Below, piece by piece: positions 32,944-40,650 of a stretch of 40,650 bases of DNA (position 1 is the first letter of the stretch; each line of letters starts with the position of its first letter). The notes under the pieces are model-generated. The model saw nothing but the letters and a program-made list of their open reading frames with translations. It was not told the origin of the DNA and ran no database searches. The position numbers were made by a program, and so were the translations under genes. Source of the stretch: a bacterium (GTDB lineage Bacteria > RBG-13-66-14); the NCBI GenBank assembly GCA_035528375.1, contig DATKYS010000038.1:1-40650 (forward strand), in the 5' to 3' direction.

Positions 32944-33014
32944 GTCAAGCTCCTCGTATCAACAACGGCTTTCCGCAACGGCGGAGCCGTATATCTGCGA
33001 CGGCGCAGCCAAAA

Positions 33015-34241
33015 TCAACCGGTAACGGAGACCATGACGATGTCTTTAGTATCCCGGGCTATCACGAGCTCCTCGTTGGTGGGGATGACCCAGACGGATA
33101 CCCTGGAATTTTCAACCGTTATCCTGCCCTCTTTCCCCGCGCCCGGCTTGAACGTATCGGTGTTGAGCCGCTCGTCGAGTCGGAGCCCCAGGTACGAGAG
33201 CGGTTCGCAGACCAGGGTGCGGACGATGGAAGAATTCTCGCCGACTCCCGCGGTGAAGACGACGGCGTCCACGCCGTTCATGGCTGCCGTGTAGGCTCCG
33301 ATGTACTTCCGGATGCGGTAGGCGTAGATCTCCATGATTTCACGGCAGACCGGATCGCCCTTGAAGTACTGCTCCTCCACGTCCCGCATATCTATGTACT
33401 TGTCGCCGGAAAGGCCCTTGATGCCCGACCGGCTGTTCAGGAGGTTGTCCACCCTGCCCGGCGAAAAGCCCTCGTTCCTCATCAGAAAGACCGGGATGGC
33501 CGGATCTATATCGCCGCAACGGCTGCCCATCACCAGGCCCTCCAGGGGGGTGAAGCCCATCGAGGTGTCCACACTCTTCCCGCCGCTCACCGCCGCCACG
33601 GAAGCCCCGTTGCCCAGGTGGCAGGTGATTATCTTCAGCTCCTCGGCGGGACGGCCGATGAGCTCGGCGCAGCGATGGCTCACATAGCGATGGCTCGTCC
33701 CGTGGAAACCGTACCGCCGCAGGCGGTATTTCTCGTAGAGCCAGGCCGGTACGGCGTAGAGGTAGGCCGTGCGCGGCATGGTCTGGTGGAAGGCGGTGTC
33801 GAACACACCGACCTGGGGGACGCCGGGGAGGACCTTGGTCGTAGCCTCTATCCCCTTGATGTTGGCCGGGTTATGCAATGGAGCCAGGGGAACACACTCC
33901 TCGAGAACCTTGTACACGCGATCATCTATGAGCATGCTCTCGGTCATCCGTTCCCCGCCGTGGACGACCCGGTGCCCCACGGCGTCTATCTCCTTGACGG
34001 ACCCGAGGACCCCCGCCTCGGCGTCGGTGAGTTGATCCAGGATGACCTGGATGGCTTCGGCGTGGTCGTTCACATCGGGGGGCTCCTTCTCGAGCTTGGC
34101 CCCGGCGGTCTGGTACTTCAACCGGGCCTGCCCCGCGCCGATCCGCTCGACGATTCCCTTCGCCAGCACTCTTTCGGTGTCCATGTCCAGTAGCTGAAAC
34201 TTTACCGAGGAGCTGCCGCAGTTCAGGACCAGGACGTTCAT
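33015..34241 (-). CDS. ackA: Acetate kinase
   Basis: The 408-residue enzyme interconverts acetate plus ATP and acetyl phosphate. Matches are NVLVLNCGSSSVKFQL at the N-terminus, GHRVVHGGE, VGVFDTAFHQTMP, RRYGFHGTSHRYV, ITCHLGNGASVAA, DTSMGFTPLEGL and VFTAGVGENS near the end. Length is normal. No clear ribosome site precedes the ATG. It opens the unit that contains rpmF, plsX, a carbamoyltransferase and fabH. The pta gene that normally pairs with it is not in this window. Confidence 0.96.
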   Translation of the reverse strand: MNVLVLNCGSSSVKFQLLDMDTERVLAKGIVERIGAGQARLKYQTAGAKLEKEPPDVNDHAEAIQVILDQLTDAEAGVLGSVKEIDAVGHRVVHGGERMTESMLIDDRVYKVLEECVPLAPLHNPANIKGIEATTKVLPGVPQVGVFDTAFHQTMPRTAYLYAVPAWLYEKYRLRRYGFHGTSHRYVSHRCAELIGRPAEELKIITCHLGNGASVAAVSGGKSVDTSMGFTPLEGLVMGSRCGDIDPAIPVFLMRNEGFSPGRVDNLLNSRSGIKGLSGDKYIDMRDVEEQYFKGDPVCREIMEIYAYRIRKYIGAYTAAMNGVDAVVFTAGVGENSSIVRTLVCEPLSYLGLRLDERLNTDTFKPGAGKEGRITVENSRVSVWVIPTNEELVIARDTKDIVMVSVTG

Positions 34242-34283
34242 CGGTGGGCCCGCAGTCTTTAGCTGGATTCGACCTTAATCATC

Positions 34284-34302
34284 CCCGCCCCAGGGGGGCG
34301 GG
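34284..34302 (-). promoter_or_regulatory. Leader hairpin upstream of ackA
   Basis: CCCGCCCC (34284-34291) and GGGGCGGG (34295-34302) make an 8-bp perfect stem with a 3-base loop between the promoter and the ackA start. No T-run follows on the minus strand, so it is not a plain terminator. It could stabilise the mRNA or affect translation. Confidence 0.5.
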
Positions 34303-34329
34303 AATCTTTGTAGCGGCTTTTGGAGCGGT

Positions 34330-34358
34330 AGTTTAGCACCCGAGCCCCCGTTAGTCAA
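34330..34358 (-). promoter_or_regulatory. Promoter for ackA-rpmF-plsX-fabH unit
   Basis: On the minus strand TTGACT (34353-34358), 17 bases, TAAACT (34330-34335). Predicted leader about 80 bases, including the hairpin at 34284. Confidence 0.7.
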
Positions 34359-34442
34359 GAACGGGCTGACCCGGATGCACATTCCGTCGGCCGGTCCCCA
34401 AACCCACCGTAGGTCTCCGACGAAGCTGCGACCGAAGGCAAA

Positions 34443-34464
34443 GCGGATGGTCCGGACCATCCGC
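34443..34464 (-). terminator. Terminator after the Por-domain protein gene
   Basis: A perfect 22-bp palindrome with arms GCGGATGGTCC and GGACCATCCGC sits 28 bases past the minus-strand stop at 34493. TTTGCCTT follows on the minus strand. The T-run is short, so the termination role is probable but not sure. Confidence 0.65.
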
Positions 34465-34492
34465 TTCAGGAGGTGCGAAAGGGGGGGGCGGG

Positions 34493-35986
34493 TTACCGGG
34501 TGACCACCAGAGGCGCGCTCGCGCTCACACCATCGCTCGTGGCCCGAACGAAGTACGCCCCGGAACGGAGCCCCGTGGTGTCTACGGCCAGCTCGTGCCG
34601 CCCTGCGGTCAGGGTGCCTGAAAAAACGGTTCCCACGCGGCGCCCGGCCGTATCGTACACGGCGACCTCTACGTTTCCGGTCGCAGGCACATCGAAGCTC
34701 ACCACCGCGCCGTTGTCGGCCGGGTTGGGTGTGATCGAGCTGAGGATGATCCGAGGCGGAGAATAACCGTCGGAGTTGCCTTTCGGCGGTACGGGATTGT
34801 GCCGGTAGTAAATATCCCAGTCCACGCCGCCGTCGATCGAGTAGGCGTAGATGAGGTTCAAATCACCTTTCAGACCGCTGGAAAGCGAAACCGTGCGGGT
34901 GTTGCCTAAGTAGGAGCCGATGAACTCTGGGGTGCTCATGCCATAGAGGCCCACCGTGGCCTGGTACAGGCAGTAGTGCCCCTCCACCCCTTGAGACCAA
35001 ACCAACCGCACGCCCGAGTAAGACACCCCCAGCGCGGCCTGTCTGATAAAGAAATCCCCGGCCGGGCTGACGGATTGGCCCTCCAGGAGCCAGACATCGT
35101 TGGGGTCATAGATGCTTTTCACCGAATACTCGACCTGGGTGGGTATCCCCTCGGGGGGATCGTACATGCCCAGCTCCACGTCTTGGACGCATGTTTGGGA
35201 TAAAAACAGCAGGTCTGTGCAAATGACGACGTCATGGGGCATACCGGGGCCGAGGTTCAGCTCTTCGCTCCAGACACCATTGGGGGAGAGCGTTTTGTAG
35301 TAAACGTGCCAGTCGTTACGGGCCGTGCGGTCGTCGGCCCATAAGAGGTGGAGGGTCCCGGTTTCATCCAGCACCATCAACTGCGCCCAGCGATCGCCCA
35401 CACCGATATCCGTCAACGGCACCTCATCGGACCACTGCCCGTTCTCCCAGTAACAGTAGTGGAGTTCGAACCGCGTCCGCGATTCGCCCGGGCCATCGCA
35501 CCAGACGAGGTGCACCTTCCCGCCCGGCTCGGCCACCACGAGCGGAGCCAGAGAATGCCAACGCGGTTTCACGACCAGCGGCTCGTCGTTGCTCCAGGTC
35601 CCGGCCGAGGCGTCGTAGCGGCACCAGAAAACATCGCCGTACGGGTAATTCAAACGGTAGTCGTACCAAACGACGGTGATGTTCCCTTTGCCATCAATCG
35701 CCATCGAGGGGACGTGGGACATGCCTTCCCCCCAGCTCAGACGCAGCGGCTCCGACCAGGTGCCGCCCTCATTGTTCATGTAGTAGATTTCGCGGTTTCC
35801 CGGTTCCTCGAAGTCGGAGAAGAATACCAGATGCAGGGTTCCGCGGCTGTCCATGACTTGGCAGTACGTGCCCGATCCACCGACCATATCCACCGAATCG
35901 GTCGCGACGATGGCCTGCGGATCGGACCAGGTGTGCGCGAGCACCATCCCGACCAGGAGGGTCAACACCAGCATCACATTCTTCAT
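34493..35986 (-). CDS. Secreted beta-propeller-like protein with Por/type IX C-terminal domain
   Basis: The 497-residue product has a signal peptide (MKNVMLVLTLLVGMVLA). Repeated units follow of the form GTLHLVFFSD, GNITVVWYDY, GKVHLVWCDG and GTLHLLWADD, 50-60 residues apart, with WSEPLRLS or WSDEVPL motifs between, as in sialidase/BNR-type propellers. The last 75 residues (ITPNPADNGAVVSFDVP, VEVAVYDTAGRRVG, LRSGAYFVRA) match the secretion-system C-terminal domain seen in type IX substrates and related lineages. GGAGG precedes the ATG. Enzyme activity cannot be stated. Own promoter at 36018 and terminator at 34443 suggest a single-gene unit. Confidence 0.8.
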   Translation of the reverse strand: MKNVMLVLTLLVGMVLAHTWSDPQAIVATDSVDMVGGSGTYCQVMDSRGTLHLVFFSDFEEPGNREIYYMNNEGGTWSEPLRLSWGEGMSHVPSMAIDGKGNITVVWYDYRLNYPYGDVFWCRYDASAGTWSNDEPLVVKPRWHSLAPLVVAEPGGKVHLVWCDGPGESRTRFELHYCYWENGQWSDEVPLTDIGVGDRWAQLMVLDETGTLHLLWADDRTARNDWHVYYKTLSPNGVWSEELNLGPGMPHDVVICTDLLFLSQTCVQDVELGMYDPPEGIPTQVEYSVKSIYDPNDVWLLEGQSVSPAGDFFIRQAALGVSYSGVRLVWSQGVEGHYCLYQATVGLYGMSTPEFIGSYLGNTRTVSLSSGLKGDLNLIYAYSIDGGVDWDIYYRHNPVPPKGNSDGYSPPRIILSSITPNPADNGAVVSFDVPATGNVEVAVYDTAGRRVGTVFSGTLTAGRHELAVDTTGLRSGAYFVRATSDGVSASAPLVVTR

Positions 35987-36017
35987 CTTCGCACCTCCAT
36001 CTCTTCCACTCCCTTCT

Positions 36018-36046
36018 AAATTAGCCTAAAAAATGCTTTCTGACAA
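36018..36046 (-). promoter_or_regulatory. Promoter for the Por-domain protein gene
   Basis: On the minus strand TTGTCA (36041-36046), 17 bases, TAATTT (36018-36023), about 32 bases ahead of the ATG at 35986. Confidence 0.55.
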
Positions 36047-36279
36047 GACGGATTCTCCGTTTATTACGCGCTTCACCTAAACCTTTTTTAAGCACACGCC
36101 GTGCCACCTTCTTCGGGCCGATGGTCGTTATTTTACATACGCCCATCTTCAATCCGGTGAACAAGTTACGCTCTCTCACCCCGGAACGGTCTGACGGGGC
36201 CGTAACACCCATGGGGTGAATCGGGGGGGTGTTTCAGGAACCGCGTTACATTTCCTCCCCTCATCGTGGTGAAATATTT
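36047..36279. other. Gene-free stretch between two secreted-protein genes
   Basis: The minus strand can be read as a 63-residue basic ORF (36021-36212), but it has no ribosome site and overlaps the promoter at 36018. I take this stretch as non-coding. Nothing else is seen before the terminator at 36280. Confidence 0.5.
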
Positions 36280-36305
36280 AAAAAAAGGAGGGCGAAACGC
36301 CCCCC
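36280..36305 (-). terminator. Rho-independent terminator after the PEGA protein gene
   Basis: On the minus strand GGGGGGCG, loop TTT, CGCCCTCC, then TTTTTTT. One G-U pair is needed in the 8-bp stem. It lies 16 bases past the stop at 36321. Confidence 0.85.
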
Positions 36306-36320
36306 GACGTCGAACCCCGC

Positions 36321-37268
<948 letters not shown>

Positions 37269-37296
37269 GTCAAACCTCCCGCAACGTTATTGAATA

Positions 37297-37305
37297 ATTA
37301 TACCA
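37297..37305 (-). promoter_or_regulatory. Extended -10 promoter for the PEGA protein gene
   Basis: On the minus strand TGGTATAAT, a perfect TATAAT with the TGn extension, about 29 bases ahead of the GTG at 37268. No good -35 is present, as is common for extended -10 promoters. Confidence 0.55.
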
Positions 37306-37390
37306 GTAAATCCGCCCCGCGCCCGGGAAGTCTTTATTTAACCGGGGCTCTGTGGTAGCATCCATCTTTTCCGCTGAAGCGGAGGCGGCG

Positions 37391-38581
37391 ATGCGGCTCT
37401 ACGAGTACGAGGCGAAAGGCCTTTTCGGCGAATTCGGCATCCCGGTGCCGGGGGCGCGGGTGGCGAACGACCTGGCAGAGCTGGGCGGGTTCGCCGGCGA
37501 GCTGACGTATCCCGTGGCGGTCAAGGCCCAGGTGCTCACCGGCGGCCGCGGTAAAGCCGGCGGGGTTAAGGTGGTCGGGAACGCCGAAGAGCTTCTGCGC
37601 GAGGGGAAGCGCATCCTCGGGCTCACCATCCGCGGGTTCCCGGTGCGAAAACTTTTGATTGAAGACGCCCTGGACATTGCGGAGGAGCTCTATCTGGGCG
37701 TCGCCCTGGACCGCGCCGCCTACGCCCTCACCGTCATCGCCTCCCGGGAGGGAGGAGTAGAAATCGAGCGCGTGGCCGAAGAACGGCCCGGGGCCATCCA
37801 CCGGCTCACGGTGGGGATTGACGAGCGCTTCTACCCCCACCAGGGCGTGGCGCTGGGGAAGGGACTCGGCCTGGAGGGGGACCGGCTCTCCGCCTTCGCC
37901 GCGATCGCCGCCCGCCTGCTGAAGCTCTTCCGCGCCCTGGACGCCAAGATGGCCGAGATAAATCCCCTGGTCGTAACCAAAGAGGGGGAGCTCGTCGCGG
38001 CCGACGCCCGCGTCAACGTGGACGACGACGCCCTCTTCCGCCAGCCGCGGCTCGAGGCCCTGGCCGGCGGCGGACGGCACGAGGAGGGGGAGCTCACCCC
38101 CCGCGAAAAAAAGGCCCGGGAGCTCGGCATCCCCTACCTGGACCTGGACGGCGACATCGGGATGTTCCCCGGCGGCGCCGGCTTCGGCATCATGGGCAAC
38201 GACTTCATCCATTACTTCGGCGGCCGACCGGCCAACTTCATGGACTCCGGCGGCGGGCCCACCCCGGAGCGCCTGGCCGCGATGCTCAAGCTCCTGGACG
38301 AGAATCCCAACGTCAAGGTCATCTTCGGCGCCCGCTTCGGCGGCGTATCCCGCTGCGACGACTTCGCCCGGGGCGTGGTCATGTTCCTGAAGGAGCACGG
38401 ACTGTCGAAACCGATGGCGTTGCGCTTCACCGGGAACATGTGGCGGGAGGGTGTGCGTATATTCACCGAGGAGAAGGAGCAAAATCCCGCGCTCTTCGAG
38501 AAGATCGAGTTCTTCGGCATCGAGACGCCCATCGAGACCGTGGCCCGGCGGGCCGTCGAGCTGGCCCGGGCGGCCGTGTAG
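37391..38581 (+). CDS. sucC: SucC-like ADP-forming acyl-CoA synthetase beta subunit
   Basis: The 396-residue product is an ATP-grasp protein of the succinyl-CoA synthetase beta family, which makes ATP or GTP from succinyl-CoA or a related thioester. RLYEYEAKGLFGEFGIPVP and VAVKAQVLTGGRGKAGGVK open the ATP-grasp; MAEINPLVV and ADARVNVDDDALFRQ carry the metal-site residues; GNDFIHYFGGRPANFMDSGGG and SRCDDFARG belong to the C-terminal domain. LDVGGG of the usual enzyme is MDSGGG here. The usual alpha-subunit gene (sucD) does not follow, so the partner lies elsewhere or the enzyme differs. GGAGG precedes the ATG at 37391. Confidence 0.85.
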   Translation: MRLYEYEAKGLFGEFGIPVPGARVANDLAELGGFAGELTYPVAVKAQVLTGGRGKAGGVKVVGNAEELLREGKRILGLTIRGFPVRKLLIEDALDIAEELYLGVALDRAAYALTVIASREGGVEIERVAEERPGAIHRLTVGIDERFYPHQGVALGKGLGLEGDRLSAFAAIAARLLKLFRALDAKMAEINPLVVTKEGELVAADARVNVDDDALFRQPRLEALAGGGRHEEGELTPREKKARELGIPYLDLDGDIGMFPGGAGFGIMGNDFIHYFGGRPANFMDSGGGPTPERLAAMLKLLDENPNVKVIFGARFGGVSRCDDFARGVVMFLKEHGLSKPMALRFTGNMWREGVRIFTEEKEQNPALFEKIEFFGIETPIETVARRAVELARAAV

Positions 38582-38642
38582 GACGGGCACCCCGATCCGT
38601 GCGATTTGTTTACGTGGAACCAGCCATAAGCCTGGAGGAAAA

Positions 38643-39341
38643 ATGCAGCGGATCATCGTTCTGGCGCTAATTCTCAGCCTTACTCCGGCCTTCGCCCTCA
38701 CCGACGACGACATGGTGAGCCTCCTGGTGGACCTCTACACCTCGTCGTACACAGGCCGGACCGAGGGGGAGATATTCGCCTCCTACGGCACCACCGAGGC
38801 TGAGATGAGCGCGTACTACGACTCGCTCCCCGCCGAACGGCAGGACGAAATCGTTGCGCGGATGCAAGCGGGCTACTACGCCTTTATGGACTCCCGCTTC
38901 GAGGACTTCTACGGGAAGGGCCCCGCTCTCTTCACCGCGCCTTCCCTGGGCGGCGAACCCTACATGCTTGCGGAGGACCTCGGCGACAAGGTGCTTTTCA
39001 TCAACGTCTTCGCCACCTGGTGCCCGCCCTGCGAAGATGAAATCCCCAACTTCGTGGCCCTCATCGAGGAGTACGGGGGCGCGTTCGGCGTGGTGGGGGT
39101 CAGCGTGGATGATTATCTCAAGGTGGACGATCTGGACTGGTTCGCCAAAGAACATGGGATAAATTACCCCCTCGTCCTCTACACCCAGACCGACGAGGAG
39201 GCCCAGGGCTACTACTCCGCGGACAGCATCCCCACCACGTGGATAGTGGACCCCGAGGGGCTGGTGCAAAAGGTCATCGTCGGCAGCCGACCTAAAGAGG
39301 AGTTCAAGGAAATCATAGATTCCTACCTCGCCGGCGATTGA
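38643..39341 (+). CDS. TlpA-like secreted thioredoxin protein
   Basis: The 232-residue product has a signal peptide (MQRIIVLALILSLTPAFA). A helical, acidic N-terminal region of about 85 residues of unknown type follows, then a TlpA/ResA-type thioredoxin domain: KVLFINVFATWCPPCEDEIP with the CPPC pair, VVGVSVDDYLKVD, and SIPTTWIVDPEGLVQ with the cis-Pro. It probably reduces disulfides in the envelope. GGAGG lies five bases before the ATG. It is 61 bases downstream of sucC and could be cotranscribed. Confidence 0.85.
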   Translation: MQRIIVLALILSLTPAFALTDDDMVSLLVDLYTSSYTGRTEGEIFASYGTTEAEMSAYYDSLPAERQDEIVARMQAGYYAFMDSRFEDFYGKGPALFTAPSLGGEPYMLAEDLGDKVLFINVFATWCPPCEDEIPNFVALIEEYGGAFGVVGVSVDDYLKVDDLDWFAKEHGINYPLVLYTQTDEEAQGYYSADSIPTTWIVDPEGLVQKVIVGSRPKEEFKEIIDSYLAGD

Positions 39342-39353
39342 CGCGGTGTTACC

Positions 39354-39379
39354 CCCTCCCCCCTCTGCTGGGGGGAGGG
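39354..39379 (+). terminator. Strong hairpin after the TlpA-like gene
   Basis: CCCTCCCCCC (39354-39363) and GGGGGGAGGG (39370-39379) form a 10-bp perfect stem with a 6-base loop just after the stop codon. There is no T-run; a termination or 3'-end protecting role is possible. Confidence 0.45.
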
Positions 39380-39852
39380 CTGGTATGGGGGATAAAGCGG
39401 CGGCCCGCAGAGGGGCCGCCCTACATTCAAGCGTAAAACGGGAATTAAAAAAGGGGGGGTTCACCCGCCAATGTCTATACCCAACCAATCCCCGTAGGGG
39501 CGACCGTGGACGGTCGCCCCTACGCGCCGTTTAATGCGGCGTCGCCGTAGGGGCGGGTGTCCACACCCGCCCGCGGGCCGACCTGAAGGTCGGCCCCTAC
39601 GTCATCGCAATCTGCCAAGCACGAGCAGGAGTGAGGGTTGCCCAATATCCCCTCTCCCTTTTAGGGAGAGGCTCGCCTACGGGCTAGGGTGAGGGTCAGA
39701 ACGGCGGCCCGCAGAGGGACCGCCCTACGGAGTTTTGGAGGTATTTTGAGTACTTCGAGTACAGGAAGAGGACAATTTTACGATTAGTCGAGTGGTTCCG
39801 TTCGGTTTAATCAATGGTAAGTGCTTCCTGAATTTTTAAATGTTGGATTACG
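39380..39852. repeat. Dense block of palindromic repeats
   Basis: No gene is seen. In order: GGCGGCCC/GGGCCGCC with CTAC (39399-39424); GTAGGGGCGACCGT / ACGGTCGCCCCTAC, a 14-bp perfect stem (39494-39523); GGGCGGGTGT/ACACCCGCCC (39551-39572); GGGCCGACCT/AGGTCGGCCC with CCTACGTCATCGCA (39575-39609); a family B copy (39651-39699); and another GGCGGCCC/GGACCGCC with CTACGG (39703-39731). From about 39725 base composition turns AT-rich. Confidence 0.8.
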
Positions 39853-40650
39853 CTAGAAATAGCAACCTACATTGATGCCATACGTAAGCATGGGGGTATC
39901 ATATTCTAGCTCATAGTAGCGATCACCATGGGAACCAGATGCTAAACAATCAGCTGTTAAACCACCAGGAATCACCATATTACAGAAAATGCCCAACTCA
40001 GTTTGTGTATCCAAGGATACGGCAAGGCTAGCTTCTGCTGTATAAACAAAACCTGAGGATCTCAAATGTACAAAATAATCTGATAAACCTATGTCATTAA
40101 CATCAGCCCAGAATTTTAAATACGCCCAAAAATAACCCGCTCCAGCTTCTAAATATAAATTAATAGGATTTAATCTTAAGAAACCTGTTGAAAGAGAAGT
40201 ATAGATAAACCAATTTTGAACATCGCCATTTCCTCCGGTAGGGAAATAGGTACCACCGATATTTAAATTAATCCAATATAAACCTCTATATATAAATCGA
40301 AGATTTACGGGTAGTAATAACTCATTGTATTTAAAATCACCCTCATCTGAATTATCACCCGTGAATGTAATATAATATGATGGAAACTGCGCACCTATAA
40401 ATGTTCCTATACCAAACGGGTATCTAGTCACCTCACGTCTTTGCGCAGCAGCTTTTCTTTCACTTTCTTTAATTGCTTCCGCATATTGTATTTCTTCAAC
40501 CTCTTCAAGAACAGCGCCTTCCAATGTACCAACAGCATTATAGGCCCAGGGTAATATTCCCTTTTCTGTATCAATCATCTCAAGGAGCAATTCGCTTTCA
40601 CCCCCAAAATTAATCGTACCTCGGCCATAAATAAAGCCGTCAATTCCATA
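39853..40650 (-). CDS. AT-rich outer-membrane beta-barrel protein, 5' end beyond the window
   Basis: The frame stays open to the window's right edge (in-frame residues read YGIDGFIYGRGTINFGGESE before the first internal start candidate), so the start lies outside. The visible part contains a CsgG-like tail (GRGTINFGG, LLLEMIDTEKGILPW), a helical Glu/Lys/Arg-rich linker (about 30 residues) and a barrel of strands such as GIGTFIGAQFPSYYITF, NLRFIYRGLYWINLNIG and TEASLAVSL-like pieces, ending GINVGCYF with a terminal Phe. The layout mirrors the first gene of the window. G+C is far below the rest of the window, which suggests a different origin or codon habit. Confidence 0.65.
   Translation of the reverse strand, partial: YGIDGFIYGRGTINFGGESELLLEMIDTEKGILPWAYNAVGTLEGAVLEEVEEIQYAEAIKESERKAAAQRREVTRYPFGIGTFIGAQFPSYYITFTGDNSDEGDFKYNELLLPVNLRFIYRGLYWINLNIGGTYFPTGGNGDVQNWFIYTSLSTGFLRLNPINLYLEAGAGYFWAYLKFWADVNDIGLSDYFVHLRSSGFVYTAEASLAVSLDTQTELGIFCNMVIPGGLTADCLASGSHGDRYYELEYDTPMLTYGINVGCYF

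Noticed and set aside
36021-36212. 63-residue basic protein on the minus strand
   Set aside because: No ribosome site, overlaps a good promoter, no family resemblance.
39380-39852. Protein genes within the repeat block
   Set aside because: All frames consist of palindrome sequence in both orientations, and no ribosome sites are present.

Overview
This window is bacterial and GC-rich (about two thirds G+C by eye), except for two AT-rich islands at 12605-13156 and from about 39725 to the right end. GTG and TTG starts are common. Several genes point to a Gram-negative lineage near the FCB group: outer-membrane beta-barrel proteins, an Omp28-like secreted protein, a Por/type IX-type C-terminal domain and many lipoproteins. 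The GC content and gene style suggest an uncultured phylum such as Coatesbacteria, but that is a guess from memory and not a sequence match.

Left part (1-12600). A CsgG/FlgT-like outer-membrane protein, a UbiA prenyltransferase next to a geranylgeranyl-reductase-like flavoprotein, an Omp28-like protein, a lipoprotein and a GT4 glycosyltransferase are all on the minus strand. Back-to-back promoters at 6591-6667 divide them from a plus-strand run: two lipoproteins, a small membrane protein, a GT2 glycosyltransferase, two paralogous methyltransferases and ribonuclease J. An AT-rich foreign-looking gene follows RNase J directly.

Middle (13144-18261). Here are palindromic repeats, a cupin, a HEAT-repeat lipoprotein, apt, a triplicated degenerate repeat, tRNA-Arg(CCT), and two secreted proteins. 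Those two share a short C-terminal motif (SWGxIKA) with the Omp28-like protein at 4068.

The most striking region is 18262-25207. Seven minus-strand genes lie between a near-consensus promoter (TTGACA, 17 bases, TAAACT) and a strong terminator. They encode a fibronectin-III membrane protein, two polytopic membrane proteins and four paralogous two-TM proteins. The four paralogs and the fibronectin-III protein share a collinear core ending in LGGLKG. I know no function for this set; it is the best candidate here for an undescribed membrane complex.

Right part (25299-40650). A GT-C type membrane glycosyltransferase comes first. Fatty-acid and phospholipid genes follow: fabD behind a small outer-membrane protein, and an ackA-rpmF-plsX-carbamoyltransferase-fabH unit with its own promoter and terminator. 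Then come a secreted protein with a Por-type C-terminal domain, a PEGA protein with a poly-aspartate tail, a SucC-like ATP-grasp protein, a TlpA-like thioredoxin and a dense block of palindromic repeats. The window ends inside an AT-rich outer-membrane protein gene.

Five promoters with good -35 and -10 boxes all have a 17-base spacer (6639, 16038, 25256, 28682, 34330); a sixth, at 36018, is weaker in its boxes but has the same spacing. This suggests a conventional sigma-70 style housekeeping factor. Protein topology, coiled-coil and fold statements were made by eye from translated sequence.
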